64,000 bases of DNA from JAVBPE01 sp031549865 (GCA_031549865.1 JAVBPE010000014.1:25345-89344), one strand, 5' to 3'. Positions 16,567 to 25,603 are shown, numbered from the stretch's first letter. Notes: generated by a model not told the origin, from the letters alone. A program made the numbers and translations.

Positions 16567-17425
16567 TAATCTTACCTCCTTTTAAAGAGATAAGTAACTC
16601 TTGTTCGTCTTTAATATCATAACTTAACTTCAAATTATTCTTTTCATTCAAGTAATCAATTATATTTAATATATCTGGCTTTAACAAATGACATTCTTTA
16701 TATTTATGAGTTTCAAATAAATCAAATTTATTCCCATCATAAATGATGTTACCTTTATCCATCGCGACTATACGCGTTGCATATTTGTATACTATATTCA
16801 TATCATGAGTTATCATAATAATCGTTTTATGAAATTCTTTATGTATTTGACCAAACATTTCCATAATTTCTAAGGCCCCCTTAGGATCAAGTCCCCTAGT
16901 TGGCTCATCAAGTACTAATATATCTGGCTCATAAGCTAAAATGCCTGCAATTGCAACCTTTCTCATTTCTCCACCACTTAAATTAAATGGTGATTTCAAA
17001 AACCATGACTCATCAATATGTAAGATTTTTGCCACTTCTTTTGCACGAGCTAATGCTTCTTCTTCTTTATATCCAAATATTTTTGGGGCAAACATTATAT
17101 CTTTTAAAACAGTTTCTTCAAATAATTGATATTCTGGAAACTGAAATACAAATCCAACCCTTCTTCTCACTGGTTTAAGTTTAGGATTTTTTCTTTTTTT
17201 CGATGTAATTATGCTTTCAAAAATATTTATTGTTCCACTTGTTGGTAACAATAACCCATTAGTATGTTGTACTAACGTTGATTTTCCACTACCAGTTTTT
17301 CCAACTACCATTATAAATTCATCCTTGGCATCAATATCTAAATTTATATTTGTAATTGCATCAATATGATCATTTTTTACTGCACCCAAATATGAGTGAT
17401 TTAATTCTTTAAATGATATTCCCAT
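16559..17425 (-). CDS. ecfA2: energy-coupling factor ATPase EcfA2
   Basis: A 288-residue ABC ATPase. Walker A is VGKTGSGKST (residues 41-50), signature NLSGGEMRKVAIAG, Walker B ILVLDEPTRGLDP with catalytic Glu, and H-loop MITHDM. A C-terminal Q-helix type extension follows. It pairs with EcfA1 to drive the ECF vitamin transporter. It overlaps ecfA1 by 25 bp and ecfT by 8 bp, so all are co-translated. Being the second of the pair and starting MGISFKELNHSYLG, it fits EcfA2. Confidence 0.93.
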   Translation of the reverse strand: MGISFKELNHSYLGAVKNDHIDAITNINLDIDAKDEFIMVVGKTGSGKSTLVQHTNGLLLPTSGTINIFESIITSKKRKNPKLKPVRRRVGFVFQFPEYQLFEETVLKDIMFAPKIFGYKEEEALARAKEVAKILHIDESWFLKSPFNLSGGEMRKVAIAGILAYEPDILVLDEPTRGLDPKGALEIMEMFGQIHKEFHKTIIMITHDMNIVYKYATRIVAMDKGNIIYDGNKFDLFETHKYKECHLLKPDILNIIDYLNEKNNLKLSYDIKDEQELLISLKGGKINE

Positions 17426-18213
17426 AATGTATTAATTAATTCCTTATTATTTTTTAGCTCATCATCTTTTGATGCCATCGTAAAGACTTTAAGTGGAAAA
17501 GGCATGTCCAAATTTGAACTTAACAATAAGTCTTGTTCCATAAATATTTCGTTTGGAGTACCTTCTTTTATTATTTTTCCTTCTTTTAAGACAATGATTC
17601 TATCGGATAGATTTGCAAGTTTTAAATCATGCGTAATTGTAATTATTGTTTTATTATAAACATTTTTTAATTCTTTAATTAAATTGATGATATCTTTTGA
17701 CCCTTCTGGATCTAACATTGAAGTTGCTTCATCTAATATTATATAACGGCAATCTAACGCCATTATTCCAGCAATTGCAACTCGTTGTTTTTGACCACCC
17801 GATAACGTTTGTGGTTCACGCTCTAAACATTCATACATACCGACTTTCTTTGTATATGTATCAATAAGTTCCAACATCTTTTCTCTTTTTACGTTATGGT
17901 TTTCTAGTCCAAAAGCAATATCGTATTTAACATTAACCCCAACAAATTGATTATCAGGATTTTGAAATACTATTCCAACTTCTTTTCTTACATCATCGAC
18001 AGTATCCACTGTTAGTTTTGTATCATCATAAAAAATATCACCTTTTTGGGCTTCTAATAGTCCAACTAAAAGTTTAGAAATAGTTGACTTACCACTACCA
18101 TTGTGACCTATTATCGATATCCACTCATGATCATTAATATCAAATGATATATCATCAAGTGCTAAATCATCTTTTGTATAACTAAACGATAAATTCTTTA
18201 TACTAATCATCAT
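17401..18213 (-). CDS. ecfA1: energy-coupling factor ATPase EcfA1
   Basis: A 270-residue ABC ATPase. Walker A is GHNGSGKST (residues 36-44), signature TLSGGQKQRVAIAG, Walker B YIILDEATSMLDP and H-loop TITHDL, with a C-terminal ECF-type helical region. First gene of ecfA1-ecfA2-ecfT-truA. The start MMISIKNLSFSY has a GGAGTTG-type ribosome site. Upstream TATAAT boxes suggest its own promoter rather than read-through from rplQ. Confidence 0.93.
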   Translation of the reverse strand: MMISIKNLSFSYTKDDLALDDISFDINDHEWISIIGHNGSGKSTISKLLVGLLEAQKGDIFYDDTKLTVDTVDDVRKEVGIVFQNPDNQFVGVNVKYDIAFGLENHNVKREKMLELIDTYTKKVGMYECLEREPQTLSGGQKQRVAIAGIMALDCRYIILDEATSMLDPEGSKDIINLIKELKNVYNKTIITITHDLKLANLSDRIIVLKEGKIIKEGTPNEIFMEQDLLLSSNLDMPFPLKVFTMASKDDELKNNKELINTLWEYHLKN

Positions 18214-18229
18214 CTCAACTCCTAACTAC

Positions 18230-18266
18230 ATTATACTATTATAGCATAATTTTAATTATATTATCA
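18230..18266 (-). promoter_or_regulatory. candidate promoter of ecfA1-ecfA2-ecfT-truA
   Basis: On the minus strand two TATAAT hexamers lie at 18238-18243 and 18230-18235. A weak -35 TGATAA lies 17 bp upstream of the first (18261-18266). About 25 bp separate it from the ATG. Placement is plausible; the -35 is poor. Confidence 0.4.
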
Positions 18267-18296
18267 GTTTACTATATAAATTTAAGTGAAAATAAA

Positions 18297-18320
18297 GAAA
18301 TCCCTTATCATAGGAATTTC
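18297..18320 (-). terminator. weak terminator after the small lipoprotein gene
   Basis: Imperfect stem GAAATcCC/GGaATTTC with a short loop. On the minus strand it is followed by TTTATTTT. It separates the lipoprotein gene from ecfA1. Confidence 0.45.
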
Positions 18321-18330
18321 TCTATAAACA

Positions 18331-18744
18331 CTAATTTTTATTATCTTGATATAATTTGTTTAATTTTTCTTTTAAATTATCTTCTAAGTGTGAATACGTT
18401 TTGCCATTTACTAAAAGTTGATATTCCATAATTCTATATGACTCATTATCTTCATAATAAATTATAAAAACCGGGTACATAAATCCTGGTGGAATCTCAG
18501 TTTCTTTTGTTACTTTATAGGTTCTTTCTAATAATATATTTATTATTTCGTTGCAATCTGCTTCCTCACTAATTGTTACAAATAGTTCTTCGCCGTTATT
18601 ATCATTGTAAATTTCTATATATAAAGGATTTTCTCTTACCGCATCATATTCTTTAAAATCCTTAATCTTGTAAGTTTTATTCATAGAACATGAACTGATA
18701 AATAAAGCTAAAACGCTCATTAGAAATATTGTTATTTTTTTCAT
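18331..18744 (-). CDS. small lipoprotein of unknown function
   Basis: 137 residues with a type II signal peptide: MKKITIF, hydrophobic core, then lipobox ISSC with Cys at residue 19. The mature part is a small acidic alpha/beta domain (IEIYNDNNGEELFVTISEE, IPPGFMYPVFIIYYEDNE) of unknown family. It would be anchored on the outer face of the membrane. The ribosome site is AAGGGGG. The gene appears to stand alone, between the DUF4097 gene and ecfA1. Confidence 0.75.
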   Translation of the reverse strand: MKKITIFLMSVLALFISSCSMNKTYKIKDFKEYDAVRENPLYIEIYNDNNGEELFVTISEEADCNEIINILLERTYKVTKETEIPPGFMYPVFIIYYEDNESYRIMEYQLLVNGKTYSHLEDNLKEKLNKLYQDNKN

Positions 18745-18832
18745 ATATCCCCCTTTTATTAACTTATAAAGTTAATTATGATTAAATGATATCACGTTCT
18801 TTATAAATCGTCAACTTTATATAATCAATATA

Positions 18833-18858
18833 AAAGTGATCCAATTTAGAATCACTTT
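18833..18858 (-). terminator. terminator after the DUF4097 gene
   Basis: Eight-bp perfect stem AAAGTGAT/ATCACTTT, loop of ten bases. On the minus strand it is followed by TTATATTG. Located 8 bp past the DUF4097 stop. Confidence 0.55.
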
Positions 18859-18866
18859 ATATATTT

Positions 18867-19739
18867 TTATTCTATTATAAATTCAATTTTTATATTACCT
18901 GTTACTATACTAGCACTTATAGAACTTGCTGTAGTTCCTTTTTGATTTCCAATATTCGAATTACCTGTTGTCTTATTTATAGAAATATTATATTCTTCTT
19001 TAATGCCTTTAATGCTCCCTTTAATATTTCCTGTTACGGCATTAAAAGTTATATCGCTTGATTCTAAAGATGTAAAATGAAGATTTCCGGTTGTACTTTT
19101 TGCATTTATTATATTTGAAATTACATTTGTCAAATTAATATTTCCAGTAATCGTTTTTGAAGTTAATTCTTCAATATTCGAATTTGAAACAATAAGGTTT
19201 CCGGTTGTAACATTTAAATCTGCCTTTTTTATTTCTGCATTTGCAACTTCAATATTTCCTGTTACTATAGAAAGATCTAGTTCATTAACCATAACATTAT
19301 TTAATTTAAAAGTTCCTGCAATATTCTTTATTTCCATTTTTTCATATTCTTTATTTGGTAAGTTAATAACAATATCATTATTAATATAAGTCATTGTTCT
19401 TTTAAAATCGATATGATAAACAAATCCATTTTCTTCAGAAATATTTTGAGTAACAATTATTTTATTATCTTCAATTGTTATAATATAAACATTTTCTTCA
19501 ATTGATTTATGTGTAATGCTTATTTCTTCTTGTTCAACAATATTAACTATTATATCACCGTAAACCATATCAACTTTAAGCTCATTTATATTAATTGCTT
19601 CAAATGTTTTTGTTTCTTCTATTATTTCATAACCATAAGCTTTAAAATCAAAATTTACCATTGAAAATGATATTATTCCAATTACAAATGCAGCAACTAA
19701 GCATAAACTACCGATTACATATATCGCTTTTGATTTCAT
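18867..19739 (-). CDS. DUF4097-family membrane-anchored beta-repeat protein
   Basis: 290 residues: one N-terminal membrane anchor (residues about 6-30, VIGSLCLVAAFVIGIISFS), then a long extracellular beta region. This region has repeated 'xVTGNI/TTGNL' units (VTGNIEVAN, TTGNLIVSN, ITGNINLTN, TTGNLHFTS, VTGNIKGSI, TTGNSNIGN), the hallmark of DUF4097 right-handed solenoids. Such proteins commonly follow PadR and DUF1700 genes, as here, and are thought to act in envelope sensing. Its ATG overlaps the DUF1700 stop by one base. Confidence 0.85.
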   Translation of the reverse strand: MKSKAIYVIGSLCLVAAFVIGIISFSMVNFDFKAYGYEIIEETKTFEAININELKVDMVYGDIIVNIVEQEEISITHKSIEENVYIITIEDNKIIVTQNISEENGFVYHIDFKRTMTYINNDIVINLPNKEYEKMEIKNIAGTFKLNNVMVNELDLSIVTGNIEVANAEIKKADLNVTTGNLIVSNSNIEELTSKTITGNINLTNVISNIINAKSTTGNLHFTSLESSDITFNAVTGNIKGSIKGIKEEYNISINKTTGNSNIGNQKGTTASSISASIVTGNIKIEFIIE

Positions 19740-20407
19740 TAGAAAGCCTCCTTAAATGCATGTCCAATATATCCTAGACACTTTGCAGAGATTTTAATTA
19801 AGAATTTAAAGAACTTGGCAATAATTGGAGTTAGTATTAATGATAATCCTAGTAATAATAATCCTGCAGCAATTCCCAAAAGCGCCGCTGGGCCATCAAG
19901 ACCAATACGTATTATACCTACTATGGCTACTGCTATTCCACTAAAACCTACTGCAACGAAACTTATAACTATACTAACTAAACATATCGCAAATGCTAAT
20001 ACTAATGTTGCAAAGAAAATTATTAATGTAAACCATATTGGAAACGTAACAATTAATAATATGGCCTTTGCACTGCTTTTATTTTGCTTTCTTTCATATT
20101 TATCATATTCTTTTTCTTTTCTTATAGTTTCTCTTTCTTTTCGAGATTCATTTCTTTCTTTTTTAGAATTTGAATTAGAATAATCAACATATGTATATTC
20201 ATCTGATTTTAAGTTATAATCGATTAATAATCTTTTAGCTATTAAATTAACATCGCCTAACTCTTCAATAACCTTTTCTTCTCTATAGCCCATTTCTTTT
20301 TTGTCTTCAATTAATTCACTATAATATTTAATAATATCTTTTCTATCTTCATTAGAAAGTTTATCTAATTTAGCTGAAAGCTTAATCAAAAATTCGTTCT
20401 TTTTCAT
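19739..20407 (-). CDS. DUF1700 (HAAS-domain) membrane protein
   Basis: 222 residues. The N-terminal helical domain MKKNEFLIKLSAKLDKLSNE followed by IKYYSELIEDKKEMGYREE and ELGDVNLIAKRLL is the HAAS/DUF1700 signature. A highly charged linker (about 75-110) leads to several membrane spans in the C-terminal half. In Bacillota this type sits between a PadR repressor and a DUF4097 or similar effector and probably passes a signal between membrane and cytoplasm. It overlaps padR by 26 bp. Confidence 0.85.
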   Translation of the reverse strand: MKKNEFLIKLSAKLDKLSNEDRKDIIKYYSELIEDKKEMGYREEKVIEELGDVNLIAKRLLIDYNLKSDEYTYVDYSNSNSKKERNESRKERETIRKEKEYDKYERKQNKSSAKAILLIVTFPIWFTLIIFFATLVLAFAICLVSIVISFVAVGFSGIAVAIVGIIRIGLDGPAALLGIAAGLLLLGLSLILTPIIAKFFKFLIKISAKCLGYIGHAFKEAF

Positions 20408-20720
20408 TATATCTACTCTCCTTAGTTATAAAATCATGTACAGCTTTTAATTCTTTCCAGTCTTCTAAAAATTCTAATATTTTTTCTAAACCTTTAGACG
20501 TTATCTTATAATATTTTCTTAATCTTCCATTAAAGTCTTTAGAATAGGTTGTTAGGAAACCACCAGCTTCTAATCTTTTTAATATTGGATATAGGGTTGA
20601 TTCACTAATCGTTATAATGTTAGATAAATCACTTATTATTTTATATCCATAAGATGCTTCTTCTTTTAAACATGTTAATACACATACTTCAACAATTCCT
20701 TTTTTTAGTTGTATATCCAT
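20382..20720 (-). CDS. PadR-family transcriptional repressor
   Basis: 112 residues: winged-helix domain with the PadR signature (CVLTCLKEEASYGYKIISDL, ESTLYPILKRLEAGGFL, GRLRKYYKITSKGLE) and a short C-terminal helix for dimerisation. It is the first gene of a three-gene operon with DUF1700 and DUF4097, so autoregulation is likely. A dyad lies about 33 bp upstream of the start. Confidence 0.92.
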   Translation of the reverse strand: MDIQLKKGIVEVCVLTCLKEEASYGYKIISDLSNIITISESTLYPILKRLEAGGFLTTYSKDFNGRLRKYYKITSKGLEKILEFLEDWKELKAVHDFITKESRYNEKERIFD

Positions 20721-20752
20721 ATAATCACCTCATACCTCTTTACACGTCATAT

Positions 20753-20770
20753 TATACATTACATAGTATA
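20753..20770 (-). promoter_or_regulatory. dyad upstream of padR, candidate PadR operator
   Basis: TATAC-N8-GTATA (20753-20757 with 20766-20770) within the minus-strand stretch TATACTATGTAATGTATA. Position (about 33 bp before the ATG, overlapping the probable -10 region) and the ATGT/ACAT character fit PadR boxes. Not tested. Confidence 0.45.
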
Positions 20771-20823
20771 AGTTGTGTAAAATATTCACACTTTTTCCAT
20801 AATTAGCATTTTTGTGACAAAAA

Positions 20824-20852
20824 AAATATAGATGCTTGATGCATCTATATTT
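20824..20852 (-). terminator. terminator overlapping the end of the DUF4349 gene
   Basis: Perfect 12-bp stem AAATATAGATGC/GCATCTATATTT with a five-base loop. On the minus strand it is followed by TTTTTGTC. The TAG stop of the DUF4349 gene lies inside the first arm. Confidence 0.8.
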
Positions 20853-21693
20853 GTTCTTTTTCTTTATTTCTTTTTATTTTTTCTATTTCTTCATGTCTTT
20901 TTTGTTTCTTCTTTTTTGAATAAATTAATAATCCTGTGACAACTCCACCAATAATTAATAAAAATGGCCATGTATAAATTATTGCTAATAAAATGAATTG
21001 GAAGAAACCAGTAATTCCAGCTATTGATCCATTAAAAGCATCTTTAACTTTTTCACCAAAACCTGTTGAAGTCGTTTGTGTATTATATAAATATAAATAA
21101 ATTGTACTATATTCTATTAAAGAATCATAATTATTTAATTGTCTATAATATTGATTAAGTATTATATTTAACTCTGCAATTCTTTTTGAATATTCAATGA
21201 CTTTAGCTGGATCTACCTCAGCAGCGATGCAAGTTTGAAGTATTGAAACTTCAGTTTCATAAGCCATTATTGTAGCTTCAACATTATTGTATTGAGAGGT
21301 GATATCAGTCGATTTCATTGTTTGACTTGTAACCTCACCAAAGTCTGATAGTTCTTCTAAAAATGCATTTAAATTCTCTGTCTTAACTCTAATTGTAAAA
21401 GATACTCTATTAGAATTAGTACCGTTAATTTCGGAGTTTTCAAAATATCCGCCATTTAAATTAGTCGCAGTTTTAACTTTAGAAATTGAAACAGTCATAT
21501 TATCTGTATTAATTGAACAATTAACAGTATAATATATTTTTCTATTACTAGTAGAATCATATAAGTCTGTAATAGTTTCCATTTCTCCAGTAGCACCATT
21601 TTGAGTACTTGGGCTATTGTCGCTACAACTCGCTATAAATATTAATATAAACAAAAAGGGTATAACAAATAAAAATTTTTTTAATTTTTTCAT
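20845..21693 (-). CDS. DUF4349-domain lipoprotein
   Basis: 282 residues. Signal peptide with lipobox IASC (Cys at about residue 23). Then the DUF4349 domain: RKIYYTVNCSINTDNM near residue 52, a FTIRVKTENLNAFLEELSDFG stretch, and a coiled coil (NNVEATIMAYETEVSILQT through RIAELNIILNQYYRQL). A membrane span near 229-260 and a basic tail (KKKKQKRHEEIEK) complete the usual DUF4349 layout of surface domain plus membrane anchor. Single gene with its own terminator; function unknown. Confidence 0.85.
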   Translation of the reverse strand: MKKLKKFLFVIPFLFILIFIASCSDNSPSTQNGATGEMETITDLYDSTSNRKIYYTVNCSINTDNMTVSISKVKTATNLNGGYFENSEINGTNSNRVSFTIRVKTENLNAFLEELSDFGEVTSQTMKSTDITSQYNNVEATIMAYETEVSILQTCIAAEVDPAKVIEYSKRIAELNIILNQYYRQLNNYDSLIEYSTIYLYLYNTQTTSTGFGEKVKDAFNGSIAGITGFFQFILLAIIYTWPFLLIIGGVVTGLLIYSKKKKQKRHEEIEKIKRNKEKEQI

Positions 21694-21761
21694 AGTATCC
21701 TCCTATAAAATGATATGCTTATAATTATTATATTTCATTTTATAGAATTTAACAACTTTAT

Positions 21762-23375
21762 TTAAAATAATTCTTCTAAATTTAAAATTTTACTATTATC
21801 TAATAAATTACCATAATGATTTATTGATAAGATTATTTTATCTTTGGCAATATTATTTATTACTTCTAAAATCTTGGAAGCGGATAATTGATCTATTTTT
21901 GCATTCATTTCATCTAAAAATAGTACTTTGCTATCAAGTATAATTGCTCTTGCTATATTAAATAATGAAAGTTCACCTGTTGAATAGTCAGTAATTATTA
22001 ATTTTTCATTAATATTTTTTATTCTATTTAAACCAACTAAATTTAATACATTATATACTTCATCATCACTTATATTATTATTTAATAAACATACTTCATC
22101 TTTGATTGTGCCACTACTAAAGAAATAATCTTGGTAAACAACTCCAAATATTTTTCTTTTTATTTCATTTGGTAGATAATAAGTATCATATCCATTTATT
22201 GTAACTCTACCTTTTGTTGGCTTAATTAATCCATAAGCAAGTTTAAATAATGTTGACTTTCCACTTCCACTACGTCCTTTTAATGTTATTTTATCTTCTT
22301 TATTTAATTCTAAATTGAAGTCTTTTATAACATCTTTTTCGTTGTCATAAGAATAATATACATTTTCAAATTTTAAAGTAATGCTACTATAATCAAAATC
22401 TATTAATTCTTTTTTATCTTGATCTTCTTCAATTTTAAAGAAATCATTTATTCTTTTAATTCCAGCCATACTTTTTTGAATAGTTTGAAGTTCCATCCCT
22501 AAGCTTTCAATAGGCGCAAATAAATTGGTAAGTAAATCAATTGAAGCAACGAGCATTCCAACAGTCATTCCAAATAATGACATGTTATATGAAGATAAAA
22601 TTATAATTGAACAGATTAATGTTGTTTTTACTATTTGCATTACTGGAGAAAATAATGAATCATAAAAGTTGGCATTTTGATTTGTTTCATAATGACCATC
22701 TAACACTTTAGAATATTTACTCTTCATTTTATCATATATACGAAATGATTTTATCGTTACGATATTATCAAGACTTTCTAAGACTAAATTATTAACACTA
22801 CCTTCTAAGGCTCTATTTTTGATTTGAGCTTTAAACATACGTTTTCTAACAAACATCGTAAATAAAACAATAAAAGGTAAGATGATTAATGTAATAATTC
22901 CGAATAAATAACTAAAATAAAATACGGATATAACAATACCTACTATTTTTAATAAATCAATTGCCATACTTACAATTCCAGATGTTATAAGAGTGTTTAT
23001 TGCATCAACATCATTGCTAAAATATGCTTCTAAAGTTCCACTTTCGTATTTTGAAAATTCAGTATATGTTATTTTATTTACTTTACTTAGCATTTGCAAT
23101 TTAATTTTTTTAGTTATTCCTTGCCCTATTTTAACCAAAATAAACTCTTTTAAGAAATTTACAAATCCTATACAAACGAATAATAACATATAATATATTG
23201 CAAACTTTAATAGCTTTTCCATGTCTTTATTAACTACTATCTCGTCAACAATAATTCTTAATACTTGAGGAGGTACAAGTGATAGTAATGTAACTGCAAT
23301 TAATATGAGAACTGTAATAACAAATAATATGAAATGCTTTTTAAAATAATTAACTATACATTTTAATACACTCAT
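21762..23375 (-). CDS. ABC exporter half-transporter with degenerate signature motif
   Basis: 537 residues: six-span exporter domain (about 1-300) then ATPase domain. Walker A GRSGSGKST is near residue 365, Walker B LFLDE near 485 with catalytic Glu present, and H-loop NHYG near 520. The signature is STGELS instead of LSGGQ. In a heterodimer this degenerate signature would face the degenerate Walker B/H-loop of the partner. One-base overlap (TAATG) with the partner gene. Substrate unknown; drug, peptide or lipid export are all possible. Confidence 0.85.
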   Translation of the reverse strand: MSVLKCIVNYFKKHFILFVITVLILIAVTLLSLVPPQVLRIIVDEIVVNKDMEKLLKFAIYYMLLFVCIGFVNFLKEFILVKIGQGITKKIKLQMLSKVNKITYTEFSKYESGTLEAYFSNDVDAINTLITSGIVSMAIDLLKIVGIVISVFYFSYLFGIITLIILPFIVLFTMFVRKRMFKAQIKNRALEGSVNNLVLESLDNIVTIKSFRIYDKMKSKYSKVLDGHYETNQNANFYDSLFSPVMQIVKTTLICSIIILSSYNMSLFGMTVGMLVASIDLLTNLFAPIESLGMELQTIQKSMAGIKRINDFFKIEEDQDKKELIDFDYSSITLKFENVYYSYDNEKDVIKDFNLELNKEDKITLKGRSGSGKSTLFKLAYGLIKPTKGRVTINGYDTYYLPNEIKRKIFGVVYQDYFFSSGTIKDEVCLLNNNISDDEVYNVLNLVGLNRIKNINEKLIITDYSTGELSLFNIARAIILDSKVLFLDEMNAKIDQLSASKILEVINNIAKDKIILSINHYGNLLDNSKILNLEELF

Positions 23376-25081
23376 TATTTCTTACCTCCTATTAAATTAC
23401 TAAATGATTTGTCATTTAATAATTCATCATAAGTTCCATATAAATATTCTTTGTTTTTTAAAAAAATAATTCGGTCTAATTTTTCTAAAACTTCTTTTTG
23501 ATTATTAATTATTATAATAATACTATCTTTATAATTATTTATAAGATTATCTACGATTTTAACACTCATTTTAATATCTATTGCGTTAAATGGATCATCT
23601 AATATTATTAGTTTTGGATGATTATATAAGCTTCTTGCGATTTGCAGTCTTTTTTGTTGCCCCCCACTTAAATTAACCATACTATGTGATAAGTATTCAT
23701 TTTCTCTGTTACTAAATGTATCTATATCATTTACTAACAAAGAATCGTTAATTACAGCACTTACATCACTTTCATTATTAAATGAAATGTTATATTTTAA
23801 AGATTCATTAAAAATTTCAGTTATTGCAGGAGCATAATGAATAAACTTTGGAATTACTGTATTCTTATGTTCTTTTATTTCTAAGTCGCATAATTTTATA
23901 CTTCCTTTATAGTTATATATTCCTGATAATGCTGCACCTAAGGTTGATTTCCCACTATGGACACTACCGCATATACCGATTATTTCTCCTTTGTTGGCAC
24001 AAAAATTTATGTTTTTTAGAACAAATTTTTCATCAAAGCCAAATTCTAAATTAGATACTTTTAAATCTGAACCATTTAAATTATCAAAATAAGTTATTTC
24101 CCCTTTGTCTTCTAAATAAACTTTGCATCTATCCCATGATACTTTTGCGTTTTGATAAGCATTAAAAACTTTTCCAACCTTGCTTGCTTTATTACTTACA
24201 AGCATATATGTAGATAAAAATGCACTGAATGTTCCAATGCTCCATACTTCTCCACCTATTTTAGTTGCACCATTAATAACATTTTGCCCGCACATATATA
24301 TTACAAAAAATAAACCAATCAAAGCTACTGCACCATATAGTGGCTCTAAACTACCTTTAAAAGTCATTGCTAAAATACTTTTCTTTTCAAGTTCATCCAT
24401 TGTTTCTACATATTTATTGTAATAATTATCGTTTACACCTAAGCCGCGATAATATACTTCATTATTTATAGAATTTAAGGTTACATCTTTAGATTTCGAA
24501 AAGACTTTTTTATATTCACTTGTTGTTTTATAAACTATTTTTTTCATAAATTGAGCTAATACTATGGATATTATAATAAATATTAATACTATTAAAGTTA
24601 TTTTGTAATCTAGTATCGCCATTGTTATTAAATAACCCAGCATTAAAACAATACTATCAAAAATTTCTGTAACAACTTTTCTTATTCCATCCGCACTATC
24701 TTTAATATCACTTAAATTCTTATTCATGATATCGCCTTTGGTAGTATTGCTAAATTCTTGTATATCTTCAAGCAATAAATTGTCAAAACTTACAGTACGC
24801 ATTTGTAAAACCATTCGGTTGGCAAATACTCTAACAAAAAATCTTTTAAAAAAACGATTCACTTGGACAAATAATACAAAGCCTAAAAATAATAATGTAT
24901 AAATAATAATTCTTTTTAAAGAGACTTGGCTTTCAAACTCATCAATTACATTCCCTTGTAAAATAGGTACTAAACACATTAGTCCATCAAATAATAGCCC
25001 TGTAATGGATAATAATATAACTGTCTTTATATTTAGTTTTAAATAAGTAGAAACTTTATCATATCTTACTTTCTTTTTCAT
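23375..25081 (-). CDS. ABC exporter half-transporter with degenerate catalytic residues
   Basis: 568 residues: six-span exporter domain (about 1-310) plus ATPase. Walker A GSVHSGKST is near residue 372, a canonical signature LSGGQQKR near 470, but Walker B ends LIILDD, so the catalytic Glu is Asp, and the H-loop reads INNQ, so the switch His is missing. These are the changes expected in the non-hydrolysing site of a heterodimeric exporter. It overlaps the MarR gene and its partner by one base each, so all three form one operon. Confidence 0.85.
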   Translation of the reverse strand: MKKKVRYDKVSTYLKLNIKTVILLSITGLLFDGLMCLVPILQGNVIDEFESQVSLKRIIIYTLLFLGFVLFVQVNRFFKRFFVRVFANRMVLQMRTVSFDNLLLEDIQEFSNTTKGDIMNKNLSDIKDSADGIRKVVTEIFDSIVLMLGYLITMAILDYKITLIVLIFIIISIVLAQFMKKIVYKTTSEYKKVFSKSKDVTLNSINNEVYYRGLGVNDNYYNKYVETMDELEKKSILAMTFKGSLEPLYGAVALIGLFFVIYMCGQNVINGATKIGGEVWSIGTFSAFLSTYMLVSNKASKVGKVFNAYQNAKVSWDRCKVYLEDKGEITYFDNLNGSDLKVSNLEFGFDEKFVLKNINFCANKGEIIGICGSVHSGKSTLGAALSGIYNYKGSIKLCDLEIKEHKNTVIPKFIHYAPAITEIFNESLKYNISFNNESDVSAVINDSLLVNDIDTFSNRENEYLSHSMVNLSGGQQKRLQIARSLYNHPKLIILDDPFNAIDIKMSVKIVDNLINNYKDSIIIIINNQKEVLEKLDRIIFLKNKEYLYGTYDELLNDKSFSNLIGGKK

Positions 25082-25527
25082 TATATTCCCTCAAACTTAT
25101 TTTTTCTTAAATTTTTAGATTCTAAATACAATTTATTTAAAGTTATATTAAACTCTTCTAATTCTTCTTTCGAAATATCTTTCGTTATTGCATCAAAAAA
25201 TTCTATATCTTCACTACTATCAGCCTCTTTTAAAAGAAACGCTTTGTTAGTTGCATATAATTGTTTTTTTCTTTGATCATCTGGATTAACGTTAACAGTT
25301 ATATACTCTAGTTTCTCTAACTTTATCACTATCCTTGTAACCAGTCCCTTATCAACATTTAAATAATCTGATAAATCGTTTTGACTAATTCCAGGTTTTT
25401 TTGTTAAATATCTTGCTGCTTCAAATTCGTTTTCAGTAAGTTCTCTAATCCCTTTTTTATTTTTATAAAGATTTAAATTTCTAATTATTTTGCTTAGTTT
25501 TCTTAGTTCTCTCATAAAGTACCTCAC
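25081..25527 (-). CDS. MarR-family transcriptional regulator
   Basis: 148 residues with the MarR winged helix: RELTENEFEAARYLTKKPGI, SQNDLSDYLNVDKGLVTRIV recognition helix, LEKLEYITVNVNPDDQRKKQ wing. First gene of marR-ABC-ABC. A perfect palindrome overlapping the -35 box directly upstream argues for autorepression, relieved by a ligand that the exporter may also transport. An internal Met at residue 5 is an alternative start. Confidence 0.9.
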   Translation of the reverse strand: MRYFMRELRKLSKIIRNLNLYKNKKGIRELTENEFEAARYLTKKPGISQNDLSDYLNVDKGLVTRIVIKLEKLEYITVNVNPDDQRKKQLYATNKAFLLKEADSSEDIEFFDAITKDISKEELEEFNITLNKLYLESKNLRKNKFEGI

Positions 25528-25534
25528 TAATTAC

Positions 25535-25566
25535 ATTCTATACTATATTAGTTGACAAGTCAACTA
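25535..25566 (-). promoter_or_regulatory. promoter of the marR-ABC operon with overlapping palindromic operator
   Basis: Minus strand: -35 TTGACT (25558-25563), 17-bp spacer, -10 TAGAAT (25535-25540). The palindrome TAGTTGAC-AA-GTCAACTA (25549-25566) has perfect eight-bp arms and covers the -35, where a bound MarR dimer would block RNA polymerase. Confidence 0.75.
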
Positions 25567-25603
25567 TTTTGTTTGGAAAGTATCTTTTATTTATAGCATA
25601 AAA

